13,493 bases of DNA from Bdellovibrionaceae bacterium UBA5009 (GCA_002396665.1 DGYJ01000055.1:1-13493); one strand, 5' to 3'. Numbered from the stretch's first letter, positions 1 to 7,391 are shown. Notes: generated from the letters alone by a model not told the origin. A program made the numbers and translations.

Positions 1-19
1 GCTGCGCCTTTTTGCATAC

Positions 20-859
20 TTGTTTGTCACCTGTCGACAAGTTTTGTCATCTGCTTTACTGCCAATCTATTTTTCATTATTAGCACTTTATTTGTGCTTT
101 CCAATCACGACCAACGCCAGCATGCAGTCCAAGGCCTGTTTAGTTTTTTTTTCGAATAAAGAAGTTTCTCATCAAAAATTGAAATCACTCTCTCTTCAAC
201 TTCAAAAAGATGTCCTCGAACATGAAAAAATGGAGGCTGAGCTGAAAATCAACCCGCAAGGTTTACAAATCGTTGAGACCCTTGGCCAGGGCACTGAAGG
301 TGTCGTCTACAAAGTGATCTTTCAAAATAAAACCTACGCCCTAAAGATCATTCGGAACTGGGTCTCTGACCCATGGAGTGCGGTGGCCATACAAAGAACA
401 CTTCAGCAGCTTGACCTTGCGCCATCAATTCTGGGCATCATAACCAAAGAAAATTTAACCTCACTTTCTCCTGAAATTATCAATGGTCAAATAGGTATTT
501 TAATGGAGTTTCGAAAGGATTATTTTTTAGGAAAATTATTTGAAGACCATGAGGGCGAAGCCCCAAGAGCCATCTGGGTAACCAAAGAGCAAAAAGACAG
601 CATCCTTCAGCAAGCCCGTCGCGGTTTTGAAATATTAGAACAACTTGGGATCTTACCAAACGATCCAGATGCTATCATATCAACGGATGGACATTTCTAT
701 TTTAATGATTTTGGCTTCTATGAAGTTGTGAACTCATTCACAGACCCAACACGAAAAGAAGTCGTCACACAAAAGTCCGAAGAGCATATTTTTACTCTTT
801 TAAATCGACTATTAAAGACAAAGCCCAGTGAAAACTTTCAATGGACAGGTTCCCTATGA
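20..859 (+). CDS. Secreted protein-kinase-like protein, probably a pseudokinase (5' end uncertain)
   Basis: The protein has kinase N-lobe features: a glycine loop LGQGTEGVVYKV (residues 88-99), the ATP-binding lysine in YALKII (K109) and a hinge-like GILMEF (159-164). A DFG motif follows at 230-232. Counting back from DFG, the spacing to the HRD-x-K-x4-N catalytic loop is preserved, but the residues are not: H, R and D are replaced by G210, I211 and L212, K by N214 and N by D217. The catalytic base is therefore missing. Only about 47 residues follow DFG, so most of the C-lobe is absent. A hydrophobic stretch (about 11-33) ending in TTNAS looks like a signal peptide, which would place the protein outside the cytoplasm. 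The start at 20 is TTG without a ribosome binding site, and the frame is open to base 1, so the true start may lie before the window. ATG at 122 is an alternative but would remove the signal peptide. The gene is coupled to the next one by ATGA. Function unknown. Confidence 0.75.
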   Translation: MFVTCRQVLSSALLPIYFSLLALYLCFPITTNASMQSKACLVFFSNKEVSHQKLKSLSLQLQKDVLEHEKMEAELKINPQGLQIVETLGQGTEGVVYKVIFQNKTYALKIIRNWVSDPWSAVAIQRTLQQLDLAPSILGIITKENLTSLSPEIINGQIGILMEFRKDYFLGKLFEDHEGEAPRAIWVTKEQKDSILQQARRGFEILEQLGILPNDPDAIISTDGHFYFNDFGFYEVVNSFTDPTRKEVVTQKSEEHIFTLLNRLLKTKPSENFQWTGSL

Positions 860-2022
860 GAAGGAACTGGCTTTTGTACCCTTTTAAAAAAATAATCTTA
901 ATCACATTTAGTTTTTCGTTATTATTCAATTTTTCTATTGCAAAAAATGATCAATGCTCTGATGTGTTTAGTGCCAAAAACTTCATGTTGAGCCCCCATA
1001 AACTGAAAGAGGACGAAAGCTGGGGAAATGACGTCTTTCAATCCAATCTTGAAAGCATTTCATTGTTTTTTTCTGCAAGTAAAAATTTACCAATAACTCA
1101 GACGCTTGAACGCTTACTAAATGCTGATGTACGAAAGAGTTTTTTTAAATTGCAATCCCTTTCTAAAGTCTATGAAAACCTGAATCCCGATGAATTTAAA
1201 CAGCTTCGAAATTTTTTTAAAGCCTCGGAAGATGCTCTTGGCAGATATGCTTTACAGCATGATTTAAGAACAATGGCTGAAAAAATTCAAAATCAAGATT
1301 TATTAAATTTTTTCATATCGACTGAAATTGAATCTCAGAAAAATTTATCGGAATTATTGCAAAAGCAAGGCTGGGTAAACCAGCCAGAAAAATTATCATC
1401 GGATTTAAAAAATAAAATGTTTGAAATCAACACCCTCGACAATGCGAAACAGGACAAAAAATTTCTTATCGAAAACTTAACATCTGACACCAATAAGCTA
1501 TCTAAAGAAATTGATGAATCCAAATTTGATGAAGCTGAAATCGAAAAAGGATTACACGAATTGCGTCGGCGACTGCGCTGGCTTTTGATCCAAATTGGAT
1601 CTATGGATGGCTACACGGTAAGACAATCTGAAACAGATCTATCCCCAGCCGTAGAAAATCTTTATCAGCAAATCAACAGAACCTATGGAAATTTAGAGCA
1701 GAAAATTAAAATTGCCAGTCCAAGTCCACAAACTCCAGCACCAATTGTTATCCCTCGAAAAATTGAACTTATTCTTTCCTACTATGTCAAAGTCATTGGT
1801 GACTTTAAGGACAAGGCTGAAGTTTTTATTGCCTTCGACAAAGCCATGGCTACTCTTAACTTTTCCCAAGGCCAAAAAGACAAAATATTTCAAGCTTTGA
1901 AAACAAATTTAAATTCTGAAGACGTAGATCACCGCAAACTTGCAAATGAATTCCAAAAGTCGATCCGTGAAACACAGCTATTGAAAGAATTCGCACTGCA
2001 ACTTGATAAAGTGAATGAATAA
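856..2022 (+). CDS. Secreted alpha-helical protein with CHAD-like patches, function unknown
   Basis: I chose ATG 856 because it overlaps the upstream stop as ATGA (856-859), has an AGG six bases upstream, and gives a classic signal peptide (MRRN, lysines, hydrophobic core, cleavage near SIAKN). ATG 841 is the longer alternative. The mature protein (about 360 residues) is rich in K, E, L and F and predicted by eye to be mostly helical. Two patches about 99 residues apart, ALQHDLRTMAEK (about 132-143) and GLHELRRRLRW (about 232-242), resemble the paired H-[DE]-L-R-x-x-x-R-R-L-R signatures of CHAD domains, which are helical bundles with conserved histidines linked to polyphosphate binding. A short Pro-rich linker (SPSPQTPAP) separates a C-terminal helical segment. 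The first mature residues, C-S-D-V-F-S-A-K, match the neighbouring kinase-like protein (C-L-V-F-F-S-N-K). The gene ends immediately beside a convergent gene. The CHAD assignment is an inference from motifs only. Confidence 0.75.
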   Translation: MRRNWLLYPFKKIILITFSFSLLFNFSIAKNDQCSDVFSAKNFMLSPHKLKEDESWGNDVFQSNLESISLFFSASKNLPITQTLERLLNADVRKSFFKLQSLSKVYENLNPDEFKQLRNFFKASEDALGRYALQHDLRTMAEKIQNQDLLNFFISTEIESQKNLSELLQKQGWVNQPEKLSSDLKNKMFEINTLDNAKQDKKFLIENLTSDTNKLSKEIDESKFDEAEIEKGLHELRRRLRWLLIQIGSMDGYTVRQSETDLSPAVENLYQQINRTYGNLEQKIKIASPSPQTPAPIVIPRKIELILSYYVKVIGDFKDKAEVFIAFDKAMATLNFSQGQKDKIFQALKTNLNSEDVDHRKLANEFQKSIRETQLLKEFALQLDKVNE

Positions 2023-3966
2023 TTATTTCGGCAGATTTGGGAAATACAATTTATTGTCCCAAAGACCTTCGCTAAAATATTGAATCCCGGCCTTCATTTT
2101 ACTGATTAATTCTTCACGACGAAGTGTGGGCTCTGACAAAATATTTTTTTGAAATTCGTCATTTCTAGAGTACATTTCTGGCTCATGGCCATCTTTCCAA
2201 TCCAAAAAATAGTCCTTGGCCACAAGCAGATATCGACCTTCGTTGAAATGCAAAGACACTTTGTCATTTTGATTATTAAAAACAGAACTTCCCAGAAGAA
2301 TTTGTTCTTTCACGGAAACATTTAAAAAATCTAAGACACTTGGCAAAATATCAATTTGCTGAACAATTTGGTCCTTGTCGATGGCGGGCCATTTCATTCC
2401 TGCATGATAAAACAAAACTGGAATTTTATATTTTGAAATTTCATTCTCATAGGATGGCAAATAATTTTTTTGTGTGTGGTCCGCCGTAATCACAAACAAA
2501 GTGTCTTTAAACCACGGCTGCTTTTCGGCCTTGGCAAAAAAATCTTTCAAAACATCATCGGCATAGGCAATAGAAGATAAAATTTCAACGGGTCCTTCGG
2601 GGAAGTTTGGTCGTTCAGAGTCTGGGATCTTGTACGGGTGATGGGAAGATAATGAAAAGATGACTGAGGTCATGGGTTTTTGAGCTTGATTCAACTGATC
2701 CAAAAAGTAATGAAAAAAGGGCCTATCATAAATCCCCCAGGTTCCGTCAAAATCCTTGGATTTTTCGGGGTATTCATTCAAGCCAACATATTTTTGAATA
2801 CCGGCGCTTTTAGTAAAACTGTCGAAGTACATTGTTCCATTGCCCCCGCCGTGAAAAAAAGAGCTGCTACGATTTTGCGTCTGCAAAAAACTTCCAAGGC
2901 CCATAAATTTATTTGTCGCAAATTCTGAAGATATAAAAGGCTCAGACATCAGGGCTGGAACCCCTGCTAAAATCGCAGCGATACCTTCTATGGATCGACG
3001 TCCATTGGCAAAACCATTTTTAAAAAATAAAGCCCCGGCCTTTTGGGTCAATTGATCAAAAAATGGGGTGTAGCCTTTTCCATTATTTGCAATTCCTGTG
3101 TATTCCAGTCCAAAACTTTCCATGATGATGATGACAACATTTTGGGGCCCCATTGGTCGAAGCCCATCAAGACTGACAGACTTTGCAGAACCATTTAAAA
3201 GCTTTAGCATTTCATCATGGTCCTCGAAATATTTAACCCTAGGCAAAGTTGTACGCCCAAAACTTTTCATCAATGTAAATGTCGAATTCAAAGTTAAATT
3301 ATTCAAAACTGGAGCGGTAAAAACATTGGCATGGATCGGAGTGATGGGCTTTTTTTGCAGGCCCCCGCGAGCTGCCACGATCAATAACAAAAGCCCTACA
3401 CATCCAAATAGAAAAAGTTTCATTTTCATTGCCGTAGACGTTGAGTTTTCTGAATTCATTTTTTTATTCAGCCAAGATTCAAGTTTTAATCTCAGTTTGT
3501 CGATGGCCCTGGCCCAGGCAAAAAACTGCACACAGCCAATCAAAATCCATGGGGCATAGGTAAGCAAAAAGCCTGACCATTTTCCTTGGGCCTCGGACCA
3601 AATAAAAAGACCAGATTGGGTCCACCGACGGCCACCAAAGTTGATAAACTCGATATCAATAAAATCCAACAGCAGCCATGGAATAATCCACACCAAGGAC
3701 AAGATGAAGTGGGCCTTCCAGGTCCACCGAAACCAAAAGCTAGAAACAGACACTACAAAAAGCGGCAATAATAAATAGGCCGTCGAAGAAAGGTCAAAAC
3801 GAAGGCCCAATAGAAAGGCTTCTGCCAAGTCTAAGACCGGGGTCATCTTAAACTGCTCCCAGTTCCAATACAGAAACTCAAAACGGAATAAAATGAACAT
3901 AAAAAGGGTCAAAATCCCAATTGTAAGATTCCTGATCTGAAACTGACCCCAATTCTTTTGCCCCAT
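2023..3966 (-). CDS. LTA synthase / phosphoglycerol transferase family membrane enzyme
   Basis: The first ~200 residues contain about five hydrophobic segments (around 13-33, 45-77, 84-106, 131-152 and 183-199). An extracytoplasmic sulfatase/alkaline-phosphatase-superfamily domain follows. Metal and active-site motifs are visible: NVVIIIMESFG (E283), nucleophile region NGRRSIEG (S325), GTWGIYD (409-414), SSHHPY (H442/H443) and TADHT (D496, H497). This order matches LtaS and its Gram-negative relatives, which move phosphoglycerol or phosphoethanolamine head groups from phospholipids onto periplasmic or outer-leaflet glycans or lipids. The nucleophile position carries Ser instead of the Thr of Gram-positive LtaS. 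The length (647 residues) is normal. An AGGA-type ribosome binding site precedes ATG 3966. The gene stands alone, divergent from bolA and directly abutting the convergent upstream gene. The exact substrate cannot be read from the sequence. Confidence 0.88.
   Translation of the reverse strand: MGQKNWGQFQIRNLTIGILTLFMFILFRFEFLYWNWEQFKMTPVLDLAEAFLLGLRFDLSSTAYLLLPLFVVSVSSFWFRWTWKAHFILSLVWIIPWLLLDFIDIEFINFGGRRWTQSGLFIWSEAQGKWSGFLLTYAPWILIGCVQFFAWARAIDKLRLKLESWLNKKMNSENSTSTAMKMKLFLFGCVGLLLLIVAARGGLQKKPITPIHANVFTAPVLNNLTLNSTFTLMKSFGRTTLPRVKYFEDHDEMLKLLNGSAKSVSLDGLRPMGPQNVVIIIMESFGLEYTGIANNGKGYTPFFDQLTQKAGALFFKNGFANGRRSIEGIAAILAGVPALMSEPFISSEFATNKFMGLGSFLQTQNRSSSFFHGGGNGTMYFDSFTKSAGIQKYVGLNEYPEKSKDFDGTWGIYDRPFFHYFLDQLNQAQKPMTSVIFSLSSHHPYKIPDSERPNFPEGPVEILSSIAYADDVLKDFFAKAEKQPWFKDTLFVITADHTQKNYLPSYENEISKYKIPVLFYHAGMKWPAIDKDQIVQQIDILPSVLDFLNVSVKEQILLGSSVFNNQNDKVSLHFNEGRYLLVAKDYFLDWKDGHEPEMYSRNDEFQKNILSEPTLRREELISKMKAGIQYFSEGLWDNKLYFPNLPK
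2036..2063. other. Hairpin just past the convergent stop codons
   Basis: TTTGGG (2036-2041) pairs with CCCAAA (2058-2063), and inside it ACAAT (2046-2050) pairs with ATTGT (2053-2057), leaving a four-base left bulge and a two-base loop. It lies 14 bases after the plus-strand stop and within the end of the minus-strand gene. No T-run follows on either strand, so it is not a canonical intrinsic terminator. It could still stabilise or end the plus-strand transcript. Confidence 0.3.
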
Positions 3967-3986
3967 GACTATCCTTTTCCTGATTT

Positions 3987-4002
3987 TGTAACATGATTTG
4001 CA
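3987..4002 (+). promoter_or_regulatory. Weak sigma-54-like promoter candidate upstream of bolA
   Basis: TGTAACATGATTTGCA fits the sigma-54 layout TGGCAC-N5-TTGCA with exact spacing and a perfect -12 element, but the highly conserved GG at -24 is GT, and a second -24 base also differs. The implied start near 4012 would give a short leader to the bolA ATG at 4035. The site would exclude the longer bolA start at 3993. It lies in the divergent gap between the LTA-synthase-like gene and bolA. The -24 mismatch makes this weak. Confidence 0.22.
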
Positions 4003-4034
4003 CTCGAGGTCATCCTTTGGTAGTTCTAAGACCT

Positions 4035-4262
4035 ATGACGCCAGAGCAAATGAAGAAACGACTTGAAGAAAATTATCCCGAATCTGCCATTGAAGTTTTT
4101 GACCTGACAGGAACCCATGATCACTACGAAGTCATGGTTGAAAGTTCTGCCTTTCAGGGAATGAGCCGTATTCAGCAGCATCAACATGTGATGTCTTGCT
4201 TTGCACCAGAATTAAAAACTGGCGAAGTGCACGCCCTGTCTATAAAAACAAAATTAAAATAA
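4035..4262 (+). CDS. bolA: BolA family protein, partner of monothiol glutaredoxin
   Basis: This 75-residue protein has the BolA plan: an N-terminal helix TPEQMKKRLEENYP, then AIEVFDLTGTHDHYEVMVES (19-38), FQGMSRIQQHQHVM (40-53), and the terminal strand VHALSIKT with the invariant histidine (H66). BolA proteins bind [2Fe-2S] clusters together with CGFS glutaredoxins and act in Fe-S trafficking and stress or envelope regulation. The next gene encodes exactly such a glutaredoxin, which strongly supports the call. I prefer ATG 4035 because family alignment begins at MTPEQ. The longer start at 3993 adds 14 residues (MICTRGHP...) that do not resemble the family and lie in the likely promoter region. 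The usual R-H-R before the second helix is Q-H-Q here. It is probably the first gene of a four-gene operon. Confidence 0.9.
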   Translation: MTPEQMKKRLEENYPESAIEVFDLTGTHDHYEVMVESSAFQGMSRIQQHQHVMSCFAPELKTGEVHALSIKTKLK

Positions 4263-4277
4263 ACTGAAGGAGCCCCC

Positions 4278-4586
4278 ATGGACGCAAAACAAAGAATCGA
4301 AAAATTATTAAATGAAAACAAGGTTGTTCTTTTTATGAAAGGGACTCAGCAATTCCCACAGTGTGGATTTTCTGCGCGTGCCTGTGCTATTTTGCAAGAC
4401 CTTGGACAAAGCTTTCAAGATGTGAATGTACTTGAAGACGAAGAAATTCGTCAGAGCATCAAAGAGTATGGCAATTGGCCGACGATTCCACAGCTTTACA
4501 TTAACAAACAACTTGTTGGCGGAAGTGACATCATGATGGAAATGTACCAAAGCGGCGAACTGCAAGCGATGGTTCAAAAAATATGA
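4278..4586 (+). CDS. grxD: Monothiol glutaredoxin, Grx4 type (CGFS)
   Basis: This 102-residue protein is the standard length for bacterial Grx4. It shows the monothiol active site CGFS (C29-S32), the preceding MKGT with the glutathione-binding lysine (K21), the cis-proline segment WPTIPQLYI (67-75) and GGSDI (81-85). Grx4 homodimers bind a [2Fe-2S] cluster with glutathione and pass it on, or form a heterodimer with BolA. The ribosome binding site AAGGAG lies seven bases before ATG 4278, 15 bases after the bolA stop. The stop overlaps the next start as ATGA. It acts in the cytoplasm. The symbol grxD is used by analogy with E. coli. Confidence 0.95.
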   Translation: MDAKQRIEKLLNENKVVLFMKGTQQFPQCGFSARACAILQDLGQSFQDVNVLEDEEIRQSIKEYGNWPTIPQLYINKQLVGGSDIMMEMYQSGELQAMVQKI

Positions 4587-4798
4587 AATGCAATGTGGCC
4601 ATTTGGGATCGCATAATTCGCTTTTTGATCGGAACGATCATGCTATTTTATGCCATCGCTGGTGGCCCGTTCTGGTGCTATCTGGGAATTTATTTTTTAT
4701 TCACCAGTGCCTGGGGAATTTGTTTTATCTACGGACTTTTAAAAATTCAAACGACAAAATCCCATCTTTCTGAATTCTACAAACCACCCCAAGGATGA
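4583..4798 (+). CDS. Small DUF2892 inner-membrane protein
   Basis: The 71-residue protein opens with MKCNVAIWDRIIRFLIG, matching the DUF2892 start MKxNVGxxDRxxRxxxG, followed by two membrane segments (about 11-28 and 31-55) and a short basic tail. The family is the membrane part of YgaP-like proteins and commonly accompanies sulfur and thiol redox genes; its molecular role is unclear. Unlike the second DUF2892 protein in this window, the family's C-P-x-Y...N-T-C pattern is degraded to C-F-I-Y...Q-T-T, so only one cysteine of the pair remains. The start overlaps the grxD stop as ATGA with no clear ribosome binding site, which suggests translational coupling. Confidence 0.8.
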   Translation: MKCNVAIWDRIIRFLIGTIMLFYAIAGGPFWCYLGIYFLFTSAWGICFIYGLLKIQTTKSHLSEFYKPPQG

Positions 4799-4802
4799 AT
4801 TT

Positions 4803-6179
4803 ATGACTTCATTGAACGAGCTTTCATTTCTTTCTGCTGATCAAATTAAAACTGATTCTGACAGTCTGAAAACCTACGGTAAAGATTGGACCTCTTACTT
4901 TGACATCAAGGCCTCTGCCATTTTATTTCCTAAAAAAACTGAAGAGGTTGCTCTCATCGTTCAATGGGCTCGAAAAAATAAAATCTCATTAATACCCTCT
5001 GGTGGTCGAACGGGCTTAAGCGGAGCTGCCTGCGCGCTGAATGGCGAAGTCGTTGTGTCCTTCGAAAAGATGAATCAAATCAAAAATTTTAATTCTATCG
5101 AGCAAACCGTTGTCTGCGAAGCTGGCGTCATCACCGAAGCCCTGCAAAATTGGGCCGTGGAGCAACAACTGTACTACCCTGTGGATTTTGCCGCCCGTGG
5201 GTCTTCACAAATCGGTGGCAATGTCGCAACAAACGCGGGTGGAATCAAAGTCATTCGCTACGGGATGACCCGCAATTGGATTGCTGGCCTTAAGGTCGTC
5301 ACTGGGGCCGGTGAAATTTTAGACCTGAACAATGCCCTCATAAAAAACGCAACTGGCTATGATCTTCGACACTTGATGATTGGAAGCGAAGGAACACTTG
5401 GCTTTGTCACTGAGGTCACCATCCAATTGACCAATCCACCGCCCCCTCTTCAAGTTTTATTTTTGGCTGTTCCAGATCTTGATTCGATCATGAATATTTT
5501 TGCTGAATTCAAAAAGCATACTCGCATTTTAGCCTTCGAAATGCTGTCCGAATTGGCGATGAAATATGTTGCACAAAATGGTGGCTTAAATCGACCGCTT
5601 GAAAATGCGGGGCAATATTATTTAGTGATCGAAACTGAAAAAGTTTTTCCAGAAGACGAAGAAAATATTTTAAAAGTTTTTGAAACTGGCCTTGAAAAAG
5701 GCTGGATCATCGACGGGACCATGGCGCAGTCTGAACAGCAGGCAAAAACATTTTGGCGCATTCGCGAAGACATCACGGAATGTCTGTCCCGCTACACCCC
5801 TTACAAAAATGATATTTCGGTCACCACTTCACAGGTTCCTGCCTTTATGAATGACCTTGATCAAGTTCTAAAAACAGCCTATCCAAAATGGGAAGTGGTA
5901 TGGTTTGGACATGTTGGCGATGGCAATTTGCATATCAGCATCCTGCGCCCCGAAGGAATGACGAAAGAAGAATTCGTCAAAGAATGTCGCAAAGTCGATG
6001 AATTACTTTTTACCGTCGTTAGAAAATACAAAGGCAGTATCTCTGCTGAACATGGTGTGGGACTGACTAAAAAACCTTTTTTAAGCTTCACCCGCTCGGC
6101 CAGCGAGATCGAAATCATGAAGGGGATCAAAAAAGTTTTCGACCCCGACAACATCATGAATCCGGGTAAAGTATTTTAA
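4803..6179 (+). CDS. FAD-linked D-2-hydroxyacid dehydrogenase (GlcD / D-2-hydroxyglutarate dehydrogenase-like)
   Basis: The 458-residue protein has the full VAO-family layout. FAD-binding motifs are IPSGGRTGLSG (64-74), GGNVATNAGG (138-147) and GSEGTLGFVTEV (194-205). The C-terminal domain has FWRIRED (317-323), YKNDISV (334-340), GHVGDGNLHISI (369-380, metal ligands H370 and H377), SAEHGVG (414-420, E416) and the family ending DPDNIMNPGKVF. Such enzymes oxidise D-lactate, glycolate or D-2-hydroxyglutarate and pass electrons to a quinone or electron-transfer flavoprotein. The convergent neighbour is serA, whose enzyme makes D-2-hydroxyglutarate as a side product in other bacteria, so D-2-hydroxyglutarate is the substrate I favour. 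D-lactate or glycolate remain possible because motifs do not separate them. An AAGGA site overlaps the end of the preceding gene just before ATG 4803. Confidence 0.88.
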   Translation: MTSLNELSFLSADQIKTDSDSLKTYGKDWTSYFDIKASAILFPKKTEEVALIVQWARKNKISLIPSGGRTGLSGAACALNGEVVVSFEKMNQIKNFNSIEQTVVCEAGVITEALQNWAVEQQLYYPVDFAARGSSQIGGNVATNAGGIKVIRYGMTRNWIAGLKVVTGAGEILDLNNALIKNATGYDLRHLMIGSEGTLGFVTEVTIQLTNPPPPLQVLFLAVPDLDSIMNIFAEFKKHTRILAFEMLSELAMKYVAQNGGLNRPLENAGQYYLVIETEKVFPEDEENILKVFETGLEKGWIIDGTMAQSEQQAKTFWRIREDITECLSRYTPYKNDISVTTSQVPAFMNDLDQVLKTAYPKWEVVWFGHVGDGNLHISILRPEGMTKEEFVKECRKVDELLFTVVRKYKGSISAEHGVGLTKKPFLSFTRSASEIEIMKGIKKVFDPDNIMNPGKVF

Positions 6180-6182
6180 TTT

Positions 6183-7391
6183 CTAATTTTCAATCAGCCG
6201 AGTTTTTACACTGCGGCTGAGCTTTTGAATTTCTTTAGCTAAGTTGGCGCCATCGGCAACCTCAATATCAACAACGAGGTAACCAATTTTTTCGTCCGTT
6301 GATAAATACTGGGCTTGGATATTTGCACCGGCTTTTGATATCAGTCCATTGATTTCACCCAACACACCGGGCTCATTACGATGCACATTTAATATACGGG
6401 ACACATTGGAACTTTTTGGCAAATCCACATTGGGAAAATTCACAGCTCCAGAAGTCGATCCAATCTTTAAATAACGACGAAAACTTTCAGCGACCTCAAG
6501 TCCAATGGCATACTGAGCTTCCTCGGTGCTTCCGCCAATATGCGGGGTTAAAATCACATTGTCTAAGCCCTGCAAGGGACTAGTGAATTTATCTTTGTTC
6601 GAAGATGGCTCCATGGGAAAAACGTCAATGGCACAACCTGCGATCCGTTTGGATTTAAGGGCCTGAACTAAGTCTTCGATCACAATCACGGTTCCACGAC
6701 TGGCATTGATCAGAAAACTACCTTTTTTCATCAGCTCAAGCTCTTTTGCGGAAATCATATTCATTGTTTGTGGAGTTTCTGGAACATGCAAACTGACAAA
6801 GTCTGCGGCCTGCAAAAGATCTTTTAAATGGGTCATTGATTTGGCATTACCTAAAGGCAATTTTTTAATCACGTCATAAAATACAACATTCATCCCAAGG
6901 CTTTCTGCCAAAACACTCAGCTGGCTACCAATATGACCGTAACCAATAATCCCCAAGGTTTTGCCGCGAATTTCACGGGACCCATCGGCTGACTTGATCC
7001 AGCCCCCTTGATGGGCCTTCATACTTCGATCAAACAGCTGACGGCACAATGAAATCATTTCGGCAATCACAAGCTCTGCCACACTTCGCGTGTTCGAGTG
7101 GGGAGCATTAAAAACTGGAACCCCACAGGATTTTGCAGCTTTAAGATCCACTTGATTGGTTCCAATACAGAATGCCCCCACAACGGTCAATTGCGGGTTG
7201 GACTCTAGCACTTTGGCGGTCAGCTCTGTTTTCGATCGAATACCAAGGGCCTGATATTGTGGAAGCAATTTTAAAAGCTCATCTTCCGACGGAGAATGGC
7301 TGATCAAGTCAACGTCAAAACCTTCGGCTTTTAATTTTTCTTGAGCTACTTGGTGAATATTTTCAACGAGCAAAATTTTAGGTTTATTCAT
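6183..7391 (-). CDS. serA: D-3-phosphoglycerate dehydrogenase, ACT-domain type
   Basis: This is the first enzyme of serine synthesis: 3-phosphoglycerate plus NAD+ to 3-phosphohydroxypyruvate. The sequence follows E. coli SerA closely along its length: FCIGTNQVDL, FNAPHSNTRSVAELVI, the Rossmann motif GIIGYGHIG, FYDVIKKLPLGNA, ASRGTV (catalytic R232), IDVFPMEP (E261), and TPHIGGSTEEAQ (H284), in numbering from ATG 7391. The C-terminal ACT domain (from about 331) keeps the serine-binding positions known from E. coli: H337 and N339 in VHRNEPGV, and N357 in ANIQAQYL. Feedback inhibition by serine is therefore expected. I chose ATG 7391 (402 residues) because homology begins at MNKPKILLVE and it leaves a 123-base divergent region. 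ATG 7466 would add 25 residues unlike the family. Neither start has a clear ribosome binding site. Confidence 0.95.
   Translation of the reverse strand: MNKPKILLVENIHQVAQEKLKAEGFDVDLISHSPSEDELLKLLPQYQALGIRSKTELTAKVLESNPQLTVVGAFCIGTNQVDLKAAKSCGVPVFNAPHSNTRSVAELVIAEMISLCRQLFDRSMKAHQGGWIKSADGSREIRGKTLGIIGYGHIGSQLSVLAESLGMNVVFYDVIKKLPLGNAKSMTHLKDLLQAADFVSLHVPETPQTMNMISAKELELMKKGSFLINASRGTVIVIEDLVQALKSKRIAGCAIDVFPMEPSSNKDKFTSPLQGLDNVILTPHIGGSTEEAQYAIGLEVAESFRRYLKIGSTSGAVNFPNVDLPKSSNVSRILNVHRNEPGVLGEINGLISKAGANIQAQYLSTDEKIGYLVVDIEVADGANLAKEIQKLSRSVKTRLIEN
6194..6220. terminator. Possible hairpin terminator inside the 3' end of serA
   Basis: TCAGCCG (6194-6200) pairs perfectly with CGGCTGA (6214-6220) around a 13-base loop, which itself contains AGT/ACT. 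On the plus strand it is followed by the T-rich but interrupted GCTTTTGAATTTCTTT. It lies 15 bases past the stop of the FAD dehydrogenase gene, within the last codons of serA, so it could end the plus-strand operon. The imperfect T-tract makes this uncertain, and chance pairing within coding sequence is possible. Confidence 0.3.

Noticed and set aside
3098..3559. 153-codon open frame antisense to the LTA-synthase-like gene
   Set aside because: It lies wholly within a well-supported gene on the other strand, shows no recognisable domain, and has no good ribosome binding site; it is a coding shadow.
3993..4034. Longer bolA start at ATG 3993
   Set aside because: The 14 extra residues do not resemble the BolA family, there is no ribosome binding site, and the region is needed for divergent promoters.
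4588..4773. Open frame overlapping the first DUF2892 gene in another frame
   Set aside because: The DUF2892 frame matches a known family over its length, and the alternative translation is low-complexity and unlike any family.
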